A stretch of 38,948 bases of DNA from Xanthomonas euvesicatoria pv. euvesicatoria. Its GTDB lineage: Bacteria > Pseudomonadota > Gammaproteobacteria > Xanthomonadales > Xanthomonadaceae. This document shows, one piece after another, positions 1 through 7,254 of this stretch. A program made the translations under genes and the position numbers. Numbering within the stretch: position 1 is the first letter of the stretch; every line of letters begins with the position of its first letter. The stretch covers positions 1-38,948 of the forward strand of contig NZ_JAJIUJ010000046.1 of NCBI RefSeq assembly GCF_020880415.1, read 5' to 3'. A model generated the notes under the pieces. It was not told the DNA's origin. It was given only the letters and a program-made list of their open reading frames with translations, and ran no database searches.

Positions 1-1713
1 CTATGCGGTGCCGATGGCAGCATCGATTGGTGGTGCGTGCCGAAGATGGACTCGCCGCCGTTGTTCGATCGCCTGTTGGATGCAGGCGAAGGCGGCTATT
101 TCGCCCTCACGCCGCAACAGCTGCAGCAGGTACAACGCCGATACCGCGATGGCAGCAATATTCTCGAAACGACCTTCAGCACCGCAACCGGCAGCGCACG
201 TCTGACCGAGTCGCTCAACAGCGGCGAAGCCGGCCGGCTGCCGTGGTCGGAACTTGCGCGACGCATCGAAGGTCTCGAAGGCCGCGTTGTCTTCGACCTG
301 ATCTACCGCCCCGGCACACGTGCCGGAGAAGCCACTCCCTGGCAAAGCGAGACGCCGAACGGCCGTGTGCATCACGTCGGCCCGCTCATGACCATGCTGC
401 GCTACGACACGGAGGCAGCGCAGCTGGTGCACTGCGACGACCGCGGTGTGCACGCCACGCTGGCGATCCGCGCAGGCGACACACAGGTCGTTGCGTTGCT
501 GGCCGCCGAAGAAGATGCGCTCCCGGTGCCCGCCCTGGAAGACATCGGTGGGCGCATCGAGCGCAGCGACCAGGAGTGGCGCGAGTGGAGCGGCAACCTG
601 TCTTACGCCAACAGTTACCACGATGCGGTCGTGCGCTCTGCGCTGGCGCTCAAGTTCCTGTGGTTTTCGCCTACCGGCGCCATCGCCGCTGCGGTCACCA
701 CGTCATTGCCGGAGCAGATTGGCGCAAATGGCAATTGGGATTATCGCTATGCCTGGGTCCGCGATGCCGCCTACACCACCAAGGCCTTCCTTCGCGTGGG
801 CGCATTGGCCGATGCCAAGGCCGCGTTTAGCTGGTTGATGCGCACCATCCGCCAGCATCGGCCTGGCGTGCGCCCCTGCTACACCCTGGATGGCGCGTTG
901 GTGCCGGACGAACGCGAGATCGACATTCCCGGTTATTGCAATACGCGCCCGGTGCGGGTTGGCAACACCGCCAACAACCAGCTGCAGCTGTGCCTGTACG
1001 GCGATATCTTCGAAATGGCCGCACGCTTTCTCGATGCCGGGCACATCCTGGACCAGGAAACCGCACGCCAGTTGTTCGAGCTCGGCAACGAATGCGCCAA
1101 CACCTGGATGCGCAAGGACGCCGGCTTCTGGGAACTGGAAACCGCCGAGCATTACACCATGTCCAAAGTGGAATGCTGGCTGGCGCTGCGCCGCGCCAGC
1201 GAGCTGGCCAAGGCCGGCCATCTCTCCACCGCGATGCTGCCACGCTGGGAACGCGAACAGGCGCGGATTCTCGAGTGGATCGACATGCACTGCTGGTCCT
1301 ACGCCAAGCAGGCTTACACCTTCTACGCGGGCACCGACGACCTGGACGCAAGCCTGCTGTTGGCCTCGCGCTTTGGGCTGGGCGGGCCGCGCCGCGAGCG
1401 CATGATCGCTACCCGCGATGCCATTGCCTCAGAACTTGGCAGCGACGCATTGCTGCACCGCTACAGCGGCATGCAACAACGCGAAGGCGCATTTATTGCC
1501 TGCTCGTTCTGGCTGGTGGAAGCCTATGGCCTGCTCGGCGAGCGTGCTGAAGCCAGGCACTTGTTCGAACAGTTGCTGGAACGGCTGGGCAACGATGTCG
1601 CGCTGATGCCGCAGATGCTGGACACGAGCACGGGCGCCGCGCTGGGCAACGTCCCGCAAGGCTTGAGCCACCTCGCGCTGATCCACGCGGCGCTGGCCGT
1701 GGATGGCGAATAA
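1..1713 (+). CDS. Glycoside hydrolase family 15 (glucoamylase/trehalase-like), 5' end outside window
   Basis: The reading frame is open from base 1, and its first residues (GADGSIDWWCVPKMDSP) match the usual N-terminal start of bacterial GH15 proteins, so only a short 5' piece is missing. GH15 enzymes hydrolyse alpha-glucosidic bonds of starch oligosaccharides or trehalose by inversion, using two glutamates. The (alpha/alpha)6-barrel signature NWDYRYAWVRDAAYT lies around 736-780. The acid glutamate is in GFWE (codon 1132-1134). The C-terminal block LGNVPQGLSHLALI is typical. Odd point: where homologues carry the base glutamate (PEQ or SEE) this protein reads MPQMLD, with Gln at codon 1612-1614, so its activity is questionable. 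No signal peptide can be judged. Family assignment is firm; the substrate is unknown. Confidence 0.9.
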   Translation, partial: LCGADGSIDWWCVPKMDSPPLFDRLLDAGEGGYFALTPQQLQQVQRRYRDGSNILETTFSTATGSARLTESLNSGEAGRLPWSELARRIEGLEGRVVFDLIYRPGTRAGEATPWQSETPNGRVHHVGPLMTMLRYDTEAAQLVHCDDRGVHATLAIRAGDTQVVALLAAEEDALPVPALEDIGGRIERSDQEWREWSGNLSYANSYHDAVVRSALALKFLWFSPTGAIAAAVTTSLPEQIGANGNWDYRYAWVRDAAYTTKAFLRVGALADAKAAFSWLMRTIRQHRPGVRPCYTLDGALVPDEREIDIPGYCNTRPVRVGNTANNQLQLCLYGDIFEMAARFLDAGHILDQETARQLFELGNECANTWMRKDAGFWELETAEHYTMSKVECWLALRRASELAKAGHLSTAMLPRWEREQARILEWIDMHCWSYAKQAYTFYAGTDDLDASLLLASRFGLGGPRRERMIATRDAIASELGSDALLHRYSGMQQREGAFIACSFWLVEAYGLLGERAEARHLFEQLLERLGNDVALMPQMLDTSTGAALGNVPQGLSHLALIHAALAVDGE

Positions 1714-1760
1714 GCGCAGCGCAGCATCTGTCGCCTTCACCAGGCTGTTATCGCCGCAAA

Positions 1761-1785
1761 CTCCTTCTCCCATCGGCAGAAGGAG
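1761..1785. repeat. Inverted repeat between convergent genes
   Basis: CTCCTTCT (1761-1768) and AGAAGGAG (1778-1785) form a perfect 8-bp stem with a 9-nt loop. It sits between the 3' ends of the GH15 gene and the convergent GH30 gene. It resembles a decayed copy of the dispersed Xanthomonas intergenic repeats seen elsewhere in the window. It could act as a weak bidirectional terminator, but there is no clear U-tract. Confidence 0.45.
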
Positions 1786-1842
1786 CACGCTCGGTGGATG
1801 CAGCTGCGCCAGAACGCAGCTCAACCAAGTGCGTCGATTCGT

Positions 1843-3354
1843 TTACTGCGCCAGTACCACGGTCTGGATCGCATGCGCCGGAATCTCCAACGTGCTGGAT
1901 GCCTCGCCCACATACAGGTTGTAGGCGATCGCAGCGTCGCTGGCATTCATGACCACCATGGCCAGGCTGCCATCGGTGTTGAGAAACGCGGTGGTTGCCA
2001 GATTGCTACGGCTGCTGGCTGCGCTGACCCGTCGTGCACCCGGCCGGATGAATTTGGAAAAGTGGCCGATATACCAATAGCTCGGCGTGTAGATCACCTC
2101 GCCCGTGCGCGTATCCGCATGCACCGGCGCAAAGCAATAATTGCCCACGTGGTTCGGCCCACCGTGTTGGTCGAGCAGAATGTTCCAGTCCGTCCAGCCC
2201 ACTGCGCCATGATTGAGGTCGTTGATGATGGCCGTGCCGTAGCGCTCGCCATTGGGCCAGTACTGCAACTTGGCCGGGTCGAACTTTTCCACCGCCGCTT
2301 CGGTCAACAGCAAGTGCTTGTCCGGGTACGCCTGCGCCACTGCCGCCACGTTCTCCACCATCGGCTCGAATCCGGCCCAGGTTTCATACCAATGAAAGCC
2401 CATGCCCCACGCATATTTTGCCGCCTCCGGATCGTCGAAGATCACATGCGCGCGGTGCACCATCATGTCGCGGTTGTGATCCCACACGATGATCTTGCGA
2501 TCGCCGTAGCCGGCGCTGGCCATGGTGGGCCCGAGATGATGCTTCAAAAAGTCGCGTTCTTCCTCGGCCGAAAACAGCATCGACTCCCAGGTCTGCACCG
2601 CCATCGCCTCGTTCTGCAGGCTGATGCCCCAGATCGGGATGCCCGCTTTTTCGTATGCCGCGATAAAGCGCGTGTAGTAGCTTGCCCAGGACTGCGCGTA
2701 CTCGGGCAATAGCTTGCCGCCCTTGAGCATGGTCTTGCTGTCTTTCATGAAGGCCGGCGCACTCCATGGGCTGGCAAACGTGGTGAGCTTGCCGCCGGCC
2801 GCCGCAATCGCCTGGCGCAACATCGGGATGCGGTACTTGGCATCGTGCTTGACCGAAAAACTCTTCAGCGCCGCATCGCCCTCCTTGATGTAGGTGTAGC
2901 TGCCGCTACTGAAATCCGAGCTATGGATGGTGGTGCGCGCCAGCGTGTAGCCGATGCCCTGTTGCGGATCGTAGTAGGCCGTGAGCAACGCACGTTGCGT
3001 ACGCTTGGGCAGCTTGGCAAAGGTCTCTGCGCTGGAATCGGTGATCGCGCCACCGATACCCAGCACCTGCTGAAACTGCCGCTGCGGATTGACGAAGATG
3101 GAGTTTTCTTTTTCGGTCAATGCATGGCCGGCGACAGGAGCGGCCGCCGTGCTGGCGCGCATCTGTTGCGTGGCGCCTTGAGAGCTGGTGTAGATACGCA
3201 ACGCGCCATCGTTGTTCGTCGCTGGTGGGCTGGCATCCGATGCTGCCAGAGCTGCCGCGTGTGCCATGGCCGCCGTTGCGGCGCTCGCGCTGCTCGCCGT
3301 GCCCAGCCCCATCCCCAGCATTCCCACCACCGACCACGTCATCGCTCGCTTCAC
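1843..3354 (-). CDS. Secreted GH30 glycosidase (glucosylceramidase-like)
   Basis: 503 residues. The start is GTG (3352-3354), with a GGGAGG ribosome site about 7 nt upstream. It adds a basic n-region (KR) to a hydrophobic signal peptide ending near the Ala-rich stretch at 20-37, so the enzyme is probably periplasmic or secreted. The fold is the GH30 (beta/alpha)8 barrel with an added beta domain. GGAITDSSAE (101-110) is the conserved early motif, SLQNEA carries the acid/base Glu249, and LLLTEAA carries the nucleophile Glu352. The family cleaves beta-glucosylceramide or related beta-glucosides with retention; the natural substrate here is inferred, not seen. Both catalytic glutamates are present and length is normal. 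It is a single gene convergent with GH15; the two are not an operon. Confidence 0.92.
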   Translation of the reverse strand: MKRAMTWSVVGMLGMGLGTASSASAATAAMAHAAALAASDASPPATNNDGALRIYTSSQGATQQMRASTAAAPVAGHALTEKENSIFVNPQRQFQQVLGIGGAITDSSAETFAKLPKRTQRALLTAYYDPQQGIGYTLARTTIHSSDFSSGSYTYIKEGDAALKSFSVKHDAKYRIPMLRQAIAAAGGKLTTFASPWSAPAFMKDSKTMLKGGKLLPEYAQSWASYYTRFIAAYEKAGIPIWGISLQNEAMAVQTWESMLFSAEEERDFLKHHLGPTMASAGYGDRKIIVWDHNRDMMVHRAHVIFDDPEAAKYAWGMGFHWYETWAGFEPMVENVAAVAQAYPDKHLLLTEAAVEKFDPAKLQYWPNGERYGTAIINDLNHGAVGWTDWNILLDQHGGPNHVGNYCFAPVHADTRTGEVIYTPSYWYIGHFSKFIRPGARRVSAASSRSNLATTAFLNTDGSLAMVVMNASDAAIAYNLYVGEASSTLEIPAHAIQTVVLAQ

Positions 3355-3466
3355 CGCGCACCCTCCCAGGTAGATCGCGCAAGCCTAACCGACCAACGCG
3401 CCGCAACATCGCCTTCCAAACGAGCGCAAGCGCGAATCGAGCTTCCCTTTGCTCTCTGGGACATCG

Positions 3467-3515
3467 TCCCCCTTGATGGGGGAGAAGGTGGCGCGCAGGG
3501 CCGGATGAGGGTGCG
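3467..3515. repeat. Xanthomonas-type intergenic repeat, copy 1
   Basis: TCCCCC (3467-3472) and GGGGGA (3478-3483) form a hairpin, followed by GAAGGTGGCGCGCAGGG and GGATGAGGGTG. This wording recurs in Xanthomonas intergenic DNA. It lies between the divergently oriented start of the GH30 gene and the end of the next gene, with no coding potential. Confidence 0.5.
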
Positions 3516-3531
3516 TGCACACGTGGCGATG

Positions 3532-3563
3532 CCTGCAGTTTGTGATGCATCACAACCTGCAGG
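3532..3563. repeat. 32-bp near-perfect palindrome
   Basis: Arms CCTGCAG (3532-3538) and CTGCAGG (3557-3563) enclose the perfect 16-bp palindrome TTGTGATGCATCACAA (3540-3555). Only one base pair in the whole 32 bp is mismatched. It lies between two dispersed repeats and could be a protein-binding site or the centre of a repeat. The core TGTGA-N4-TCACA resembles a CRP/Clp site but with a 4-bp instead of a 6-bp spacer. Confidence 0.6.
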
Positions 3564-3600
3564 AAATACAAGACTTCAATCTGCGCCAATCCCAGCAACA

Positions 3601-3642
3601 GCACCCTCACCCCAACCCCCTCTGCCGCAGGGAGAGGGGCGT
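3601..3642. repeat. Xanthomonas-type intergenic repeat, copy 2
   Basis: CACCCTCACCCCAACCCCC followed by CTGCCGCAGGGAGAGGGGC is the common Xanthomonas intergenic hairpin element. It is located immediately downstream of the dehydratase gene that ends at 3645 on the minus strand, where it may help end transcription. Confidence 0.55.
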
Positions 3643-3644
3643 GA

Positions 3645-4514
3645 TCACCTACGCGACAAACGATCCAGGATGCCTGGCACTTCCGGCGGGATCTCGCGCG
3701 CCAAGAAGCCCACCGTGCCGATGCGCTTTGCCAGTTGCTTGCCCGCCGCCGCATGCACGAACACGCCCCATAGCGCAGCGGTCAATGCATCGCTGCCCCG
3801 TGCAGCGAACCCTGCGATCAATCCGGCCAAGGTGTCGCCAGATCCCGACGTGCCCAACCCAGGCACGCCACCCCGATGCACCCACAACGCACCATCCGGC
3901 CCGGCGATGAAACTGTCCGCCCCCTTGACGATCACCACGCTGCGCATCTTCTGCGCGAAGGCCAGCGCGTACTCGCCCGGCGCTGCTTCCACCGCAGCCT
4001 TGTCGTCGCCAGCGAGGGTCGCCATCTCCCCCGCATGCGGCGTCAGCACGAAGGGCCGCCCAGGCGGCGCACGCAAGCTGCGCGACAACGCACCGGCGTC
4101 CAGCACCAAGGGACAGACCGCCTTGGCAGCGGCCAGCTTGACCAGCGCCGTTGCCGTCGTGGTCGACGCCATGCCCGGCCCGATCACGGCCGCGTCGCAG
4201 GCTGCCAGCGCCGCGTCCAATGCACGGTGCCCGCGCGTAATCTCGCCCTGCCCGTTCTGCCCCAGCCCCAGCACCAATGCCTCGGGCACCGCCAGGGCCA
4301 TGGCCGGCGCCACGCTGGCAGCGGTGGCGATCTGCAATTTGCCGGCGCCCGCGCGCAATGCAGCTTCCCCGGCCAGCAATGCCGCACCGGGCACGCGCAT
4401 CGAGCCCCCCACCACCAACACGCGCCCCCGCTGCTCCTTGTCGCCGCCGGGCGATGGCAGCGGCATCGCACGCAGTGCGGCAGCGGTCAGCATGCGAAGG
4501 CGTGCGGCAGCCAT
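3645..4514 (-). CDS. nnrD: ADP/ATP-dependent NAD(P)H-hydrate dehydratase (YjeF C-terminal domain type)
   Basis: 289 residues, ribokinase-like fold. It repairs damaged NAD(P)H hydrates (NADHX/NADPHX) back to NAD(P)H. Visible motifs are VVGGS (34-38) with GAALLAGEAALRAGAG, GPGM (112-115), LDAGALS, LTPHAGE (157-163), the lysine in VKGAD, and the nucleotide-binding GTSGSGDT (221-228) with the catalytic Asp227. Only the dehydratase domain is present; the YjeF N-terminal epimerase (NnrE) is not fused and would have to be elsewhere. The start ATG (4512-4514) overlaps the stop of the upstream phosphatase by one base (TGATG), which implies translational coupling. An internal ATG at 4491-4493 is a less likely start. 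Confidence 0.92.
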   Translation of the reverse strand: MAAARLRMLTAAALRAMPLPSPGGDKEQRGRVLVVGGSMRVPGAALLAGEAALRAGAGKLQIATAASVAPAMALAVPEALVLGLGQNGQGEITRGHRALDAALAACDAAVIGPGMASTTTATALVKLAAAKAVCPLVLDAGALSRSLRAPPGRPFVLTPHAGEMATLAGDDKAAVEAAPGEYALAFAQKMRSVVIVKGADSFIAGPDGALWVHRGGVPGLGTSGSGDTLAGLIAGFAARGSDALTAALWGVFVHAAAGKQLAKRIGTVGFLAREIPPEVPGILDRLSRR

Positions 4515-5302
4515 CAGCGCGCTCCAGCCGGGCGATCGGATTCGGTCGTTACCGGCTCGTCGGCCAGCTCTGGCGGTACGAACTTGGTGCGCACCAATTG
4601 CAGCGATTGCCCATCGGCCGCGGCCGCATATTCGGTGACGCCACAATTGGGCACGTCGCCTTCGCGGTCGATGGCCAGGATGGTGGCCTCGTCCATCCGC
4701 TCGATCAGGTAACGGAAGCAATTGACGATCACCTGGTGCCCCACGATCAGCACGCGCGCACCTACATGATTGCGCTGCAGGTCGCCCACGATGCTGCGCA
4801 AGCGAAAGATCACATCGCACCAGCTCTCGCCACCAGGCGGGCGGAAATAGAACTTGCCCACCAGCTTGCGCTGCTCGGCCAGTTCCGGAAAGGTCGCCAG
4901 GATGCCGACGGTGGTGTAACGGTCGAGCACGCCGAACTCCTTCTCGCGCAGCCGCTCGTCCACGCTGACCGCATCGGTCGGCTGGCCGAGCGCACGCGCA
5001 ACCGCAGCGGCGGTTTGCCGCGCGCGCACATAGGTCGAACTCAGGATCAAAGTCGGCCCCTCGTGTTCGGGAAGCCCAGCCATCCACGCGCCCAAGGCCT
5101 CGGCCTGGCGCTCGCCCAGCGCCGAGAGCGGCACGTCCGCATCGCGATGCTCCAGGTCGATCAACGTCGCGCCATTGGACTCGGCCACATCGCGCGCCAC
5201 GTTGCCTGCGCTTTGCCCATGCCGCACCACCCACAGGCGCGCCGGCCACTGCGCCGACACCCCCGCAACCGCACTGTGCTCACTCACACCCATCTCCTGC
5301 AT
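4514..5302 (-). CDS. Histidine phosphatase family protein (phosphoglycerate mutase-like)
   Basis: About 262 residues. The RHG signature LWVVRHGQSAGN (catalytic His28), the acidic/basic region LSALGERQAEALG, STYVRARQTA, PPGGES and the second histidine in VGHQ give a complete branch-2 histidine phosphatase active site. Members hydrolyse small phosphomonoesters; the substrate cannot be read from the sequence. It is upstream of and overlaps the NnrD gene by one base, so the two are co-translated; a role in metabolite repair is a reasonable inference. The start is ambiguous: ATG at 5300-5302, ATG at 5291-5293, or a GTG at 5285-5287, which has the best-spaced GGAG. Confidence 0.88.
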   Translation of the reverse strand: MQEMGVSEHSAVAGVSAQWPARLWVVRHGQSAGNVARDVAESNGATLIDLEHRDADVPLSALGERQAEALGAWMAGLPEHEGPTLILSSTYVRARQTAAAVARALGQPTDAVSVDERLREKEFGVLDRYTTVGILATFPELAEQRKLVGKFYFRPPGGESWCDVIFRLRSIVGDLQRNHVGARVLIVGHQVIVNCFRYLIERMDEATILAIDREGDVPNCGVTEYAAAADGQSLQLVRTKFVPPELADEPVTTESDRPAGAR

Positions 5303-5508
5303 CACGTCGGCACCACGTGTCGCACAGCCGCCGTGAACAGGTGGTCGACCATGCGCGCGGCATGCGCCGCCGCGCTACCGGTGTCATACATGAGCCCGCA
5401 CACCGCGCACGCTGCAAGGAACATGCGCCATGGCTCGGACCAGCGCGGCTCCAACGGATGCATAACCCTGTCTCGGTATACTGCAGGCCCCCGACACACC
5501 GCTCGCCC

Positions 5509-6138
5509 ATGTCCAACGTCCTTCAGCTGCGCACCGCAAAACAGCGCGAAGAGCTCCTGGTAGACGACGTACTGGACGCCGCCGAACGCTGCATCGACGA
5601 GATCGGCCTTTCGGCCACCAGCTTCGAGCTCATCGCCGAACGCACCCGTCTGTCATGCGGCAGTCTGCTGCAGCGCTTCGAAGACAAGGACGCGCTGGTG
5701 CGCGCATTGCTCGAACGCAACTACATGCGCGCCATCCGTCAGATGTGGCTGGTGGAACGCCCGGCCAACGTGCACGTGGTGGACTTCATCGCCGGCCTGC
5801 TCGAAGACTGGCTGCTGCAGGAAATCAACATCAAGCGCACCCGCATCGACCTGGAGCTGCACCTGGCTACCCTGCGCGACCCGGTGCTGGCCGCCTTCAT
5901 GCGCCGGCAGAGCGCATCGCTGATCGAACACCTCAGCGCATTGCTCAAGCGCCTGCTCCGCGGCCATACCGACACCGCCAGCAGCGAACACGAATTCCAG
6001 GCCCGCGTCTTCGCCGTCGCTGCCATGTGCGGCGGCCTGCACAGCGTGATGACCAGCGGCATGGAACTCAACCGCATGCATCTGCAGCTGATCCTGCGGG
6101 AGAGTTTGTCGGGCATCCTCAAGTCGGCGCCGGTGTAA
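5509..6138 (+). CDS. TetR-family transcriptional regulator
   Basis: 209 residues. The N-terminal TetR helix-turn-helix runs from about residue 15 to 65: VLDAAERCIDEIG, then TSFELIAERTRLSCGSLLQRFEDKD in two pieces, ending with ALVRALLERN. The C-terminal half is helical and would hold the ligand and dimer surfaces. The start at 5509 leaves the domain complete; upstream in-frame codons lack domain sequence. TATACT at 5477-5482 could be a -10 box, but no good -35 is visible. Neighbours are on the other strand or unrelated, so its target may be itself or a distant gene. Confidence 0.85.
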   Translation: MSNVLQLRTAKQREELLVDDVLDAAERCIDEIGLSATSFELIAERTRLSCGSLLQRFEDKDALVRALLERNYMRAIRQMWLVERPANVHVVDFIAGLLEDWLLQEINIKRTRIDLELHLATLRDPVLAAFMRRQSASLIEHLSALLKRLLRGHTDTASSEHEFQARVFAVAAMCGGLHSVMTSGMELNRMHLQLILRESLSGILKSAPV

Positions 6139-6201
6139 TCCTCGAGCAGCACCGGCTCGCCGATTGCGGGCCGCATGCTCCCGCCATTTGCCAGCGCTCA
6201 C

Positions 6202-6803
6202 TCAGTCTGCCGACGACGTCGACGCTTCATCCGCTGCACGGGCTCTGGCTGCCTGCAAAAGCTGGGTGACCAACCTGTGCGCATCGTCGCCAACACCGCT
6301 GGCCGCTTGCCACAATTCCGGCGGCAAGCGAGAACGCTCCACCGTCATGAGGTGCAGCAGATCCGTGGCCAATACCAGCTGCTCGCCTCCGTCCATGGCA
6401 GGCCCAGGATGGTCGGCGTCGAATATGGTCACCATGTCGACCGCATGATCCAGGCAGGCCTCGGTGGCTCCCAACTCGCTCGCGCGCTGCGCCTTGGTCG
6501 GCACTTCGTACCACCGGCTTTGCGCCTCCACGTAGCGCGCGGCCAACACGTCGGCCAGCCCCATTCCCAGGAATGCGGCCAGCGCTCCCACTGCCTGGTA
6601 GCCACTGACTACAGCAAGATTCTTGTAATACAGGTCATCGTTGAAATAGCCGTAGGGCGCCGCGGCAGGCTCTGGGCCAACTGCGTATTGGCATGCGGGT
6701 CGTTGGCCGGTGCAGGCGGGCCGGCATCTGCCACGGTCGCACCCTCTTGCTGCTCGCGCCTGGCGCCTCGGCGCGTGACGGACGTCAATGCTAAAGGCCG
6801 CAT
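6202..6803 (-). pseudogene. Frameshifted candidate HrpX-regulated gene (possible type III effector or chaperone)
   Basis: ATG at 6801-6803 with GGAG about 10 nt upstream opens a frame beginning MRPLALTSVTRRGARREQQ, followed by an Ala/Pro-rich stretch. That frame stops at 6609. In the neighbouring frame, coding continues from about 6660 with APYGYFNDDLYYKNLAVVSG and runs to the stop at 6202-6204. The whole would be about 200 residues; the junction lies near 6640-6680 and looks like a one-base deletion (or two-base insertion). The C-terminal part is helical (LAARYVEAQSRWYEVPTKAQ, then ELWQAASGVGDDAHRL). I do not recognise the family. An exact PIP box lies 65 bp upstream of the start on the same strand, and a type III effector lies divergently next door, so a Hrp-regulated effector or accessory protein is the best inference. 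Confidence 0.6.
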
Positions 6804-6867
6804 CGTCACTTCTCCGCTATGGATGCGCGCCATTGTTCCCCAGCGTGATCGGGCATGACGCATCCGG

Positions 6868-6892
6868 CCGAAAAACCATTGCCGAACACGAA
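6868..6892 (-). promoter_or_regulatory. PIP box (HrpX binding site) for the frameshifted gene
   Basis: Read on the minus strand this is TTCGT-N15-TTCGG, an exact match to the plant-inducible-promoter consensus TTCGB-N15-TTCGB. The second half-site ends 65 bp upstream of the ATG at 6803. A CAATGG sits 32 bp downstream, where a YANNNT -10 box is expected; its last base does not fit. Confidence 0.6.
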
Positions 6893-7063
6893 ACAAGCGG
6901 CACGGAGCTTGCCAAAGTGCGCAGGCGGTGCACGCACGCGCCACGTATCGCTGCAGGCAAACCAGCAGGGTGGCTGGCGATCGTGTTGAACGCGCACGTT
7001 GGCCACCACAGCCGGCGCCGATCCCGCCGCGCCAGCGGCCAAGACATGCAGCACCCGCGCAAC

Positions 7064-7088
7064 TTCGCCCACGCCTGCACTGCTTCGT
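7064..7088 (+). promoter_or_regulatory. PIP box (HrpX binding site) for the effector kinase gene
   Basis: TTCGC (7064-7068), 15 bases, TTCGT (7084-7088): an exact TTCGB-N15-TTCGB match on the strand of the kinase gene, 166 bp upstream of its ATG. CAATGA begins 30 bp after the box, near the expected -10 position, although the last base deviates from YANNNT. HrpX activates type III secretion genes through this element. Confidence 0.65.
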
Positions 7089-7254
7089 GCATTGCTCCCT
7101 CCGCATGCACCACTGCCTCAATGATGATCAAAGTGACGCAGCCGGCATCGCCGCTGAGTGGCCCCTGGTGCCAGCGGCTCACTCCAGCTGCCGCGTGTTG
7201 CAAGCGAATCGCCAGAGCCACCTCCCCTGATCGTTGACCACACTGTCCTCGACC

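Noticed and set aside
3540..3555. Clp/CRP binding site
   Set aside because: The half-sites TGTGA and TCACA are there, but the spacer is 4 bp, not 6, so it is recorded only as a palindrome.
2845..4638. Long plus-strand open frame of 597 codons
   Set aside because: It runs antisense to the GH30 5' end and the NnrD gene, has Ala/Arg/Pro-biased composition, no ribosome site and no recognisable motif; it is a GC-driven shadow of the real minus-strand genes.
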